Source: Sphaerolaimus hirsutus (Eukaryota; Nematoda; Chromadorea; Monhysterida; Sphaerolaimidae). From it: a DNA stretch of 64,000 bases. The translations under genes were made by a program, and so were the position numbers. How positions within the stretch are numbered: position 1 is the stretch's first letter; the number at the start of each line of letters is the position of its first letter. The stretch covers positions 11,464,704 through 11,528,703 of the forward strand of contig OZ038452.1 of NCBI GenBank assembly GCA_964036195.1. Direction: 5' to 3'. The notes under the pieces were generated by a model. That model worked only from the letters and a program-made list of their open reading frames with translations. It did no database searches and had not been told where the DNA came from. This document shows positions 11,201 through 23,200 of this stretch, in pieces.

Positions 11201-14200
11201 TAATAGCGTGTGTTTTTGGATTCCCACTCATTCGAGAATGCTTATCCGTTAAAAATTGGACTAAAAATAGCAAAATGTCCAATAGAAGCGATGCAACCCC
11301 CAGCCCGGGTAGAACGTCTACTGTTTACGCATTTGATCACACTGATCAACTTCCCGCCACGCCCCACAGTGAGTTAATTAAGTTAGCTACTGAAAGAAAA
11401 TGTTCGACCACAATAGAAGAATGGGCAAAGTGCCATTATTGCGATACGCTGTTGAATGAATACCCCTCATTTGTACAGCGCCCCGTCGAATCCGTTCGCA
11501 CCTGCACACGCCAAACCAGTTGGCGCTCACCGCCAGCACGCCAGCGGCGTCCACTGTGGGTCGGGATGACACAGAAGCCGCCAGGCAATTATACAGTATG
11601 TGCCAAGGAAGTGCGGCACAGTTTCAAGGTGAGAAAAGGGATAATTTGTTTGCGAAAATTTGTGAATTCGCGTGTAATCTTGTGCACAGGTGTCGCGCAA
11701 AAAAATGATGCGCAACAATTAAAAATATTGTGTGAATATTTTGACGTTAAAAATTCTCGAGCTGACAATAATAAGAAAAATTTTTCAGCATGTCTCAAAC
11801 ATGAAAATTACCATGCAATTTGGTTCGAAAAAATGTATGAAGAACCCATAAAGTTAAATAAAGAATTTAAAGCCAAGTGGTCAGGTGATAAAAAGACAAT
11901 AATCGAGCTTGACCTCGAAATAAATATTTTGAGCATATTTCTTACCAATAATATTTCCCGCGCACAAATTACCAAGAAAACGACACCTGCGCACAAATTT
12001 ATACGCGCATGCGCAAAGCGTCATGCATTGAAAATTAATGACCGAATAATTTATGCAAAAATATCTGAAAACAATTTTGTATTTCTACTTTTGAAAATTG
12101 TCGCTAAACTTAGTTGTGAAAAACATGAGAAGATGAGTGACTTGATAAAATGGGCTGATTATTGGTTTGACGGCGTAGGCGCCGCGCCGGCCCTATCGAC
12201 CGACGCCCAGCAGTCTGTGTCATCTGGACATCCAGACGTGGCCCCCGTTGAAATGATGGCGGCGACGCCGCCCGCCCACGCGCCGCCACAGCCACAGAAC
12301 AATCCCGCCGTGCAGCAATACATGAATTTGATGGCACAGTGCCAACAACTCGGGCAACAGTTGCAGCCGGAGCAGTTGCTGACGTGCCAGTATACGCAGC
12401 AAACGACAGGTTGGCATGTCGATGCCTGTGAAAAATGTCAAGTACTTGACATTATTGTTTTTTTCATGACTACAGGCTATCAACAGTCTACCTACCCCCC
12501 GACGCCGGGCAACCCGTTCTTGGTGCCGGCGCACCCCGCCATGAGCACCATCGGGCCGCCGCAGATGCAGTTCGGCATGAGCGGCCTGCCCACGAACAGC
12601 CCCGCCCCCACGCCCGAACTGCGACAGTATTTCACAGTGAATGCGCCGCCTACAACGCGAATGGGTGAGTTGCGAAATAATTACTTCGCAAAATGTGTGT
12701 TTCACTTAATGACTCACACAGAGCCACACGGTGACATGGACGTGACGCTGGAAACGGCCGAACGCACGGCATCGTGGGTGGCCGACGCCACGCAGAACGC
12801 GATGGCGCCGCCAAAATCGCCATCTGTAATTCCATGCGGCGACTCAGAGATGGACGCCACAGGTGATCTGAGTCTGGTCCGTGTTTTTAAACAAACTCGA
12901 ACCACCTTAGATCATACAGAACCCGCCGTCGACTACAACGTCAACCAACCGGGGGAACTAAATCGAGCGTATATTGCGGCCACGACAGCAGAAAAGCCGT
13001 CCAAAAAGACCCGATACAAGCACAAGCGTGTCGCCGTGCCTGTCGTGCCCCAAGTGCAGCAAACAACGCGTGAGCTAAAAATTTACAGTTTTTGTACAAA
13101 TAAATTGTGTGCAATAAATAATGCCTATGCGCTTAATGAGCGAAAATTATGCGCAAAACATATTAGGAAAATGGATGTTAACTCAAGCTCTGAAGATTTT
13201 TACAAGAAAAATGATCGGAAAAATCTGCACAAAATGTGTGTGAATTTTGCAGAAAAGTATCTGACAGATAAAATATATACAATGAAATTCCAAATATATA
13301 CAATAGAATTCCGGTGTAAAGTGTCTAGCGTAACAAGATTGAAATTTGGAAATACGCCAAGTTTTATGAGTAAAATGATTCTGTACACTTACCTAAAACA
13401 GGAAGCACCTAGAAATAAGAAAATAAAAACTCAAAAAACACAATTGCACGAAACTAACTGCGTGCAAAAATGCCATTTTGTGTGTTGCAGAGCGATACAA
13501 GTGCCATACTGGCGGCACCTCCGCGATAAAAGAGCTACAGAAGCTGCCGATCGCCAGACCGGCCGCCCGCAGCCGGCCCATCAAGTCAAGGGAATCGCTG
13601 GCAAAAAAACTGTCGGCCTCAAGCTCGGAGAAGCCGACCACATCGGGTGGGTGTCTGAATATTTGGTGCCATTATGCATGAAAGATGTTGAAAATTTTAT
13701 AAATAAATCACACCCAAAAATCATGCATAATGGGGACCACCCATGTAAAAATAGCATAAAAATAGGTATATATGTTGCCCACAACCCGTACGCTCCTAGT
13801 GGAACGTACCGTGGAAAAGTTATTTTAGAAAATAAATTACGTGGGTTTTGGTACAATTTTGACGACATAACATTATTTATGCCAAGTAAAATAATAAGTG
13901 GTGGGTATTTATATGCTATGAAATCTGAATATCAATATAAACAAAGGATTAATGCAAAAACAATTGCCGAAATCCCACCTGGCATTTTACAGGTGTCCGT
14001 ATATTTAAAGAAATATTTAAAAAATGTACGTGAATATTTTTATGAAATAAAAATTTTATGTGATAATTTATTTGAGTCAAAAGGGTATTGCAAATTAGTA
14101 GATTCATATGAAAATTTATGTGGAAATTTATTCGAAGCTAAAAATTATTGTAAACTCAAACGCTCGTGTGAATTTAATTTAAGACATTTGTCTAAATTAG

Positions 14201-17200
14201 ATTATTTCGAAACACGTAAATACCCACCATACTTAGGTGACACATTGGTGGTGGCCTTGAACATGAAGACAGAAGAATTTGCCCTATTAAAAATTGTGAA
14301 TCACAAAAACATTCCAAACTGGAAAGTTTTCGTACAATATTTGATGCTAGAATTTGATTTAAAAATTTCCGCCGTATTAAATATGGCGCTATATTCGGAA
14401 ACCGAAAATGAAAACCCTACCTACGCTTTGCAACACACTGAAACAAACGTAAAATTAAAAACGTCAAATAAAATTACAAATGAAAATAAATACTTAAGTC
14501 GCCCTACTCCTAATGCTAGCGCGGCCACAGCACCCACCACGCCCTGTCCGACGGTTTATAGTGAACTCTGCCGCCAATCATGCGCCTTGCCACTGTCCTT
14601 TCGGCAATGTCTAGCCTTAATGGCTGGCCATTGCGAAGGAACAGGGGCGATGGCGCATGTGCGGTTGCAGCGTTATACTGACGGCCTAAAAATGGCCTTG
14701 CAAAAAAAGACAGGGCGTAGTGACATGCTAACATACCTACGAACCCCCCGGCGTTTCAAAAAGAATGAAACGCGACAGCTACGGGACGTTTTTAGAAAAG
14801 CTGGCAGAGTGCCAAAACCCCAGAAAATAAGGGCTGTAGAAAATCGACCAAAAATGGCCGAAAAACTAGTATCCCTTTATACACATCCTACGGGGGTAAA
14901 AGATAAAATTATAGGGGGTTTTGACGCAGAAAATAATTACCGTAATACTTTGAAAAATTCGCACCATAAAACTGACCCAAACAAACCCCTACCTACTTAC
15001 CCTAAGTCCTACGACTGCAACAGGTATCAATTCTGTGCAGCCAGCTGCAACGGGCATTACTTCCGCGCAGCCCCTGCCGCAGGTATCAAGTCTGCGCAGG
15101 AACACCTTCGATCTCCCCCAAACCTGGCCCCCCTGAGACAGGGATTCCACCATAGGAATCCTCCTAATGGCCTGGCCACTCCTGAAAATCCTTCTGATCC
15201 CTTGTTGAATGCCACCAATGTGTCCATAGTAAATGAAAGTCCATCGAAAATGTCCAAAATAATTAGTATTCGATTAAAAACATTCGCCGAAAGTAGTTTG
15301 ATAAATTTATGTCGCCAAAGTGTCGCCAAAACCACGCCAAAATCTGCGTGGAAAAAGCAATTAAAAAATAAAAATGGCGTAAGTGCCAATAAAATAAATA
15401 AATTCAGCGGCGATAACGCCCGACTGAAACTTTTCCCACGGTACGGGCCCCTTAAGTATACGGATGCTACTGAATTGGCGCGTTTCCATGTGTTGGCACA
15501 TTTCCAATTGAAGCCCACCATGATAATCAGAATTTCTATTTACGCTCGTGCCCCTGAAAATCAAGGGCACTTACTAACGATCTTTCAGTTTTTGGAGCCA
15601 TTCCAAACTCTGGCACGATGCCACAAATACCGTTCCCTCACCTTGAACATCAGACAAGATAATATAGGAGCGTGCCCTGAAAATCAAGGCCGCTTCTACA
15701 ATAGAGCTGAGTGTACTAGTAATGGAAAATGGTCTAGTGTTGGTAATGTAACCCGACCAATAAAATTGACAAATGTCAAAATTGAAAAATTACTCTGGCT
15801 ATACATTAAAATGTCACCCAAGCACACAAGAGCTGTCAAAACAATGATCATCATGATTGTTAGTTCCGGAAAATTGGAAATGTGCCCCCATATAGGAACT
15901 GCGCCCTGTCACTTAGAGATGTTAATCCACCACACCACCGTTGACAAAATTCAGAAAATTTTGACAAAATCTGCAAATATGGGAATAGCGCCCTGGCACC
16001 TAGAGTTGGCAATTAACAACATCACAGTTGTTAAAATTCAACAAATAACCAAAACTTTAATTTTAACTGGAACACCACCCTGGTCTTTCATTAAATTAGA
16101 GTCCTGGCATAGAGTTGGAAATATCCTGAGGACTGATGATGTCAAAAATACAATACTTTTACCCACGGTTGATTGTATTTCGATAATAGGACCTGGCCCC
16201 TGCATGGCCGGAAAATTTCAACTTCTGGTCATTGCCGGAAAATTTTCTCCTGATGACAACATGGCCGGAAAATTTCAACTTTTGGTCATCGCCGGAAAAT
16301 TTTCTCCTGATGACAGCATGGCCGGAAAATTTCAACTTTTGGTCATCGCCGGAAAATTTTCTCCTGATGACATCATAGCCGGAAAATTTCAACTTTTGGT
16401 CATTGCCGGAAAATTTTCTCCTAATGACATCATGGCCGGAAAATTTTTGATCATTGCCGGAAAATTTCAAAATTTTCTTGACATTGCCAGAAAATCAAAA
16501 ATTGTAAAAACCTTTAAAACATGCCGGAAACCCAAAAAAATGATAAAAAAATCAAAAACAACAAATTTAACAAATTCTCCTGATGACAAAATATTTCAAA
16601 ATTCATGGAAACACCCAGAAACATTTACTACAACAGTAATGAAGTTAATTGCCAACCCAATGTGCCAAAACCCCCAAGACAAACATGTACAAATTAGTAT
16701 TGTTAGAAAGGTTAAAATGGTTAGAGGTGTTAAAGTTGACAACATGCATATATATTCTCCCTGTTTTCACAGAAGAGCCCAAAATCTGAGAATGTGTGAA
16801 CATTCATTGACACCAGAGGTGTCAAAAAAACAAGGGGGGGGACCACAAAAATCCCTGAAATTCTTAATCCCTTGCAAAAACACCCCAGTAAAAAGGATAT
16901 TTGAAATTCTGAAAAATCAAAAGCTCTTGTTATATGGGCAAGTGAATATACCTTCTGGGTCAATTTTTTACGCTGAATTCAATGGGCTAGGTGAAAATGA
17001 CATCTGTGCACTCCCTGAAAAACCTTCAGTGCAATTCATTCTGAAAACAATTTCAAGGTTGGAATGGGCCAAAATCTGTACAAAATCATACATTGTGCAA
17101 GGGAAAGTGTTCTTCTGTGTATTGGTGAAGTATACTTATAGCCAGAAATTGAGCAAAATCAAAATACATGTGAATAAACAAATGTCCATCTATGCAGGAC

Positions 17201-20200
17201 TGAAAAGGGACACTGAAAATCCTGCCATTCTGCCAAGTATGCCAGAGCCTTCCAGTGAACCCAGGAAGGTGGGGCCCACTGATATAGATGAGAACTTGCA
17301 GTTTGAACAGGAATACTGCCATCCTGATGGTGGGTTTCTTTGGTGGAATTATGATTGTGATAAGCTGTGTGTTAAGTTTGACACCCCACTTTCAGTGACT
17401 ACACCCGGTCCCCCTGTGTTTGGCACTGCTGTGCCAGTGTACACACCTGTCAAGTGCTTCCCAGACCAATTTGTGGGTCAGGGCTACCCAGAACTGGCTT
17501 GTGTCCTGGGTGGCTGCAGTCAACAGTACATGAGGGTGGCCAATGGTCTTCTGGGTCAGACTGAATTACTGAGCAATGTGACCTTCCCTATAAAGGACTT
17601 CTCCATCAACATGTTGAACAGCAAGCACAGGTTGTCCCACATTGGTGGCCAAGATGCCTACTGGTGGGGCATGGCTGTGACTGGCCAGGTGGCCAGGGGT
17701 AATCAGAAGTTGGTGCATGGTGAGTTTTTGATTGAGTTTGTTGAAACCTTGATTAGAGACTATGTGGGAACCTTTATAAATCATGAAACCTTTAAAATGC
17801 TAGACAATACCAAATCTATGCTAGACAATACCAAATCTAAGATTTTTGTGAGTTGTAAGACACTGTGTAAGGCACTGTGCTGCACATTGCTCTGTTCTGA
17901 GAAAGTAACCACTTATCACCTTGCAGAACTGTTGCAGAGGCCCCCAGTTGTTGATGGCAGGATTCTGATGGTGTGCCTGCGCCATCAGTACTTCTTTCTG
18001 GTCAAGCCCAGTGAGCTCAAGGCTCAGACTTCTCATTCAGGGGTGTTTGCCTTCACCATGGTGGATGCTATTGAATGGACAGTGATGGCTCACGTTCTGA
18101 GATTCAAGCCTGTGTCTGTGGCCATGGTGTATCATGCCTTGACAGGTGGGTTCTTTTTGGAAAGGTGTAAGTTGAGGGTAACTGAAAATTGGAAAAAGCT
18201 GGAAATTAAGTCAAGTCCTTTTCTTGCCAAATTGACAGCCCTGAATCATGACAAAATTCTTGAACTTGCTATCCATTATTTTAATGCACTTGAAAGGGAA
18301 AATATCATTGTAAGCAGCCCTATTCCATGTAAAGAAGCCATTAATAATGAATTTTCTCTGCATCCTCTTTCAGCCACCCTGAGAGGTGAATGGGTGCCCA
18401 GGCACGTTAGGGAGATGATGCCCATCCCTAAGGTGAGGGAGGCTGCCCTGAATATGGCCAGGTCCCTTCGCTGGAGGGTGGACAGGGCTGATTCCATGAT
18501 TCGCCATGAAAACTATCCAGTGGACATGGAGTCACCATACTTGGGGATCTCCATTCCCCAGCTCAGGCTAATTGCCACTGAAGAGAAGGCCACTGTGATG
18601 AGTGACACTGAGGACAAGTTTGTGCAGCAGGCCAGCCACCATTTTGTGCCCACTGGGCTGAGGCAGGAGTCCCCCACTAGGGATGTGACGACTTGCACCA
18701 ATGTGGTTGGTTTTTTGATGCTGTGGTTTTTGAGTAAGGAAAATAGGAAGTTCCTTTTCTGGGTGTCCCTGGTGTCCTGTATAATTCCGATACTGGGCAG
18801 GGAATTTCAAATTTGTCCTAGACCAATAGGCGCTTGGTACCTGGCCCTGCCAGAAGTGCCAAACTGTGATTTGTACACAGCCACTTCATTTAGGGCAACT
18901 GAGCAAATGCCAGTGAATGAGGTGTCAGTGGCCATCTATGTGCAAAGACGCGCTCCGGTGTCCACTCATGCCTCATTCTGCCAAACTAGGAGACATGAGA
19001 TAACAGCATGCACAAACGCTCTGTTTTCACATTATATATACGAGTACCATGATAGTTATGTATTCACTCCATTAGGAGTTTGTATGAACATGATGCATGT
19101 GATTTCAGGAAATTCTACAAATGAATATAAATTAAGGAGAATACAGCCACAAGTGTGGGCAACAGCGAATACAGTTGATCTACACTTCCCTACATGGAAT
19201 AGTTGCCATAAGCTTCAAGTAGATAATTACATCTTGACTACGGGTACAGTATCCAGCTTTAACCATCAGCAGATTATTACTGACTTGGATTCAGCCCCAA
19301 ATTGTCTTGCAGGGGCAGGGGTCTGTACAAGTGAAAAGGGTACATTATTTTGGAATGCTGACAAACTAAAGCCCGCCTCTTGCCCTTACGAATATATAGG
19401 TGAATTTGCTGGTCAAAGGCATAATGCCACTGTAATTGTGCCATCAGAACAATCTGCCTTTTCTATAAGGGCAGGACCTGTGTCAGTAAGCTGCGTGCCA
19501 CGACAAGTGTACACGACCGAGCAGGGTCCATTAATTTCCATCATGTCAAGCAACGACTCTTCTCAGGCAATGTGCCAGCAAATGTTTAATGAGAGATGTG
19601 ACCAGCCCGCAAAAATGACCTTCCATCATTTTCGCACCGGTAAAATTGCCACTAACACAGCGGTACAGCACCAATTTATGCATCAATTGCTGTCCCGGCA
19701 GGCGCATCAGAACTTTGAAACCCTGCGTAGGCAGATATGCATTCTAGCTAGAAATGATGCCCTGATTGTGCGTGCCATGGCGCATGTGTCACCAATGGCA
19801 GCGGCACGCATCATCTTGAAGGACCACACAATAAATGCAGAATTCATGGGAGATGCACTGTCCCTGGTGCATTGTCATAAGGTTGAGTCAGAACACATTC
19901 ACTGGTCACACCAAGTGAATGGGACTTGCTACGAGTTATTGCCAGTGACGGTGGAAGGAAAGCTGTATTTTAACATACCAGCTTCCCCTGACTTAGTCAC
20001 AAACGCAAATGAGATACCATGTTCGGATAGGCAAGCCACGGTGTTTAGACAATCCAATGGCACATATTTGTCACAAAACGGGGATAATGTAGTGCAAGTG
20101 CATGTGCATGAGTCACCTGCATTTGTCAATCCCCGATTCACCATGCAAAATGTCACATTTAATCGATCAATTGACCTGTCAGGTTTGATCATGGATAACG

Positions 20201-23200
20201 CAGTTGCCTTCTCAAATTTGAGATACTTACATATGCAACAAGTAGATGCACAGAAAAAGATAGATAGACTTATTCATTATACCAGTTTGTTCTCACTGAA
20301 TGGCGAGACAACCTCAGCCATGTTGAGAGGTGATGGCTTCGAAAATATGGTTTCACATGCTGGTAACCTGCTGTTAAACGCTTCTGGAAGAATGATTGAT
20401 CATGAATACGACTTGGTTCACATGATCACCACCAGTTCGGTACCGTCAGCAATTAGGGGACCATGGCAGATGTTCTTAAATGTGATGTGGACCTTGCTGC
20501 TCATTTTGATGATCATAGTCACTGTGTACGCATTGATCAGGTTTCCCTGGGTGCGTGCAGCAGTGTGGAGAGCCATAAAATGGCCAGTGCTGGCTGTGAT
20601 CAAAGCTAGACGCTGGACCCTTCAGACATGTCAAACATTGCAAGATAAGAAAACCAGGATCCAAAGGAGACGGAAAGGTTCTATTAGAACAAGAACTCCG
20701 CCTGTCTCCCGTCAGGGTGGAAATAATAACATAGAGGAATTAGTATATGAGTCATTTGTTAATGCCCCACACAAAGTGGAAGTGGTGCGTCCTAACAGAG
20801 CACCTGGCACTGTGGAACAGCAAAATGAATCTCTTAATAAAGCTAAGGCTACTCGGGTTGTCACCCGGGTGGAAGTGGAGCGACCGACCACACTGGAAAT
20901 TCCATCCAGAGATGCAGGCGCAAACGATGGCTCCGCTAGGACTATACCTGTTCCAAGGCCAACCAACTTGGATGTGCCTTCCATGCAGGTGGGATTGGGT
21001 GATTACCCAATACCTAGTAGGCTTCATCGAGTGCCTAGGTTCGAGGCTGCCCCTGAGGTGTTGAGGGCCGCCAGAAAATCCAAACCAGCAACGACTAAAC
21101 ACACATTGGGATCTATGGTCTCTAGGAGGGCTAAGTTTATAGCTGTGATAATGATTTTCCTGACAAACCTACAAACAGGTTCAGCAACAAAATACCCTCC
21201 TACACCAAGTGACCCATATGGTGATTTATGGGAAAACTACATGTTTTTGCGCCAAGTTCTCACCATCTGCGCCATGATAGTTGTGATATGGCACTGGTGG
21301 CTGGGTAGGCAAGAGGAATTTGATGAGGTAGACGAGGTTGATGATCCCGTTGAGGAAGAGACAAATGAGTACAAGGCGGAAGTACCATTTGAGTACTTGC
21401 CACAGTACTTACCACTTGCCAGTTTTGGTGTTGGCACATTTGCCACAGAACAAATTAACACCAGCAGCCCAGGCTGGAACACCCCAGGTTGGTGCTCCCC
21501 CCAGGAGCGATGCAGACTCATGTTGCGTTCTCTGAACTCACTATTTAGTCTGAGTGAGAGAACAGAGGCAACTATGGCAACGTGCATCGCAAGATGGACC
21601 AAACAAAATGAAAAACCAAGTGAGAGCAAGGCTGCATGCCCTGCCGAGCCCCAAATGAGGGGGAGGAAATTGTCTAGATCTAGGAGTGAGAGTCATTTGA
21701 CCAGATCCAGGAGTGAGAGTCATTTGACCAAACATAGATCCCCAAAGCCAAAACATAATGTCATACGAATTACTAAATTGAAACGGAGGTGTCAAAGTAT
21801 ACAAATTCCCTCTGTTCATTCTAAGGAAATACAGGACCAGATGCAGCTGCTCATCGAAACAGGGGCAGATTTGGAATATCTAAATGCCCTTTTGCATGAT
21901 CGTCAGCCTACTATTGATGATACAGGAGTCACATTGACTGCAGTTGGAACCCTGAGAGGCAGACCTGTGACCTGTGTACTAGACACTGGTGCCTCGATGT
22001 CATGCGTGAATAGAAAAATTATTGATGAGCTGGGAATTGGCTATAGACCAACCACCATCACTATTGCTGTGGCAGATGGGGCTGATCTAGTACCTCTAGG
22101 CACAACAAACATTACCATGTTGATTGACGGAGTGCAATTCACTGTGCACGCCTTGGTTCTTGAGGGCATCACAAATGATGTTTATATTGGCTTCAAAACA
22201 TTGAAACAATGGGGTGATTTTCAAGTTAGATTCTATCGAGATAATGAAAACAAAAATCTGGATGTGGGTGAAATAAAATTTAGCAGTGGTAAGGTAATTA
22301 GATTTAACCTGCCACAGGAAGAATCTGTCAACCACGTGCTAGTGATGTACAATGCTGAAAAGGTGCGGCTCAAACCATTCGGTTGTGCCTCACTGAAGGT
22401 TTACGCCCCAAACATAACACAAGAATTTATGACAATGGTTTTGAAGGACAGGAAGTTGGAAAAAAACTACGTATGTGCACCCATCGAAAGAATGATGCGG
22501 CTGCACAAGGTAAAATTGTACCCCACTCTGATCGACCTAGAAAGGAAGTTTGATGCAGAAAGAAATACCTTTGTTTTGACTGGCAGTCTGCCCATTTTCA
22601 ATCCAAATAGGGCGGATGTCACTATGCCTGCTGACAGGCCAATAGTGAAAGCTAAACAACTAGGCTTGGTGTTGCACCGAGCACTGAGTGTTCTGCCTGA
22701 AAAGGAAATACTCCTGGCAGCCCCAACTAAGCCAGCAAATCTAGGTGATTCGCCTACGCCCATCTACATAACTGCTCACACCACACCTGATGGAAATCAA
22801 ATACCAGTCCTGATAACTCCCCAATATGGAGAGCATGTCAAGAAACTGGTGGTGAAAGGCTCTGAGTGCCAGGAAAGGCTGACTGAGTGGCTGGACTGCC
22901 TAAAGGCAATCCACCCCACTAAGAATATTTCCCTGATGAGTTTGGATGAGAAAAGTATGCTGCAGATATTTCCTGAAGCCGCAGCCAATTCCCAACCTGA
23001 AATTGGGAAAGAGAGGCTGTGTGCTTTGAAGAAAGTGGCCGAAAATGTGAATGAGGTGGCAATGAAAAAAGCTAAGAGCCTGTCAGCAGCTGCTGCCAAA
23101 CAAGCTGCTGAAGAGGCTGCTGCTAAACGTGACATGCCCAATGCTGTAGCAACTGTAAGAGCCATACATGGTGATCCATCAGAGAATAGGCTGAAGCTGC

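Larger units (their letters stand above)
12130..13069 (+). other. Gln/Pro-rich captured-gene-like block with three in-frame introns
   Basis: GC-balanced exon-like pieces rich in Gln, Pro, Ala and Met are separated by three short GT...AG segments (12410-12475, 12665-12721, 12863-12919). Each piece joins cleanly in phase 1 and the composition changes sharply at the junctions: exon-like parts are GC-rich, the inserts AT-rich. This is the texture of a host gene. No family is recognised. It is followed by a 421-base GT...CAG segment (13070-13490). Confidence 0.55.
17220..18700 (+). other. Unknown cysteine/tryptophan-rich domain with two in-frame introns
   Basis: From about 17220 codon usage becomes GC-balanced. 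The translation looks like a folded protein: motifs G-G-F-L-W-W-N-Y-D-C-D, G-G-C-S-Q-Q-Y-M-R-V and D-A-Y-W-W-G-M. Two AT-rich GT...AG segments (17720-17926 and 18146-18373) interrupt it in phase 1, each a multiple of three and stop-free. The domain ends just before the envelope-like signal peptide. The exon at 26545-27048 has similar codon style. Function unknown. Confidence 0.5.

Noticed and set aside
13491..13647. Resemblance of the frame-2 peptide (R-Y-K-...G-T-S-A-I-K-E-L-Q-K) to the histone H3 alpha-N region.
   Set aside because: Only about a dozen residues match, with an insertion, and nothing of the histone fold follows. Likely chance in a Lys/Arg-rich peptide.
16159..16470. Direct repeats at 16.2 kb as a CRISPR-like array.
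   Set aside because: Units are contiguous without unique spacers and lie in a eukaryotic retroelement frame.
18734..18800. GTAAGG...GGCAG segment in the envelope signal region as another intron.
   Set aside because: 67 bases, not a multiple of three, and it encodes the signal-peptide-like hydrophobic run; more likely coding.
19929..21102. Reverse-strand open frames of 60-130 codons across the envelope-like and protease regions.
   Set aside because: They are shadows of the constrained plus-strand frame and show no start context or motifs.
21676..21735. SR-type repeat as evidence of a captured splicing factor.
   Set aside because: Only two short units; no RRM or long RS domain nearby.
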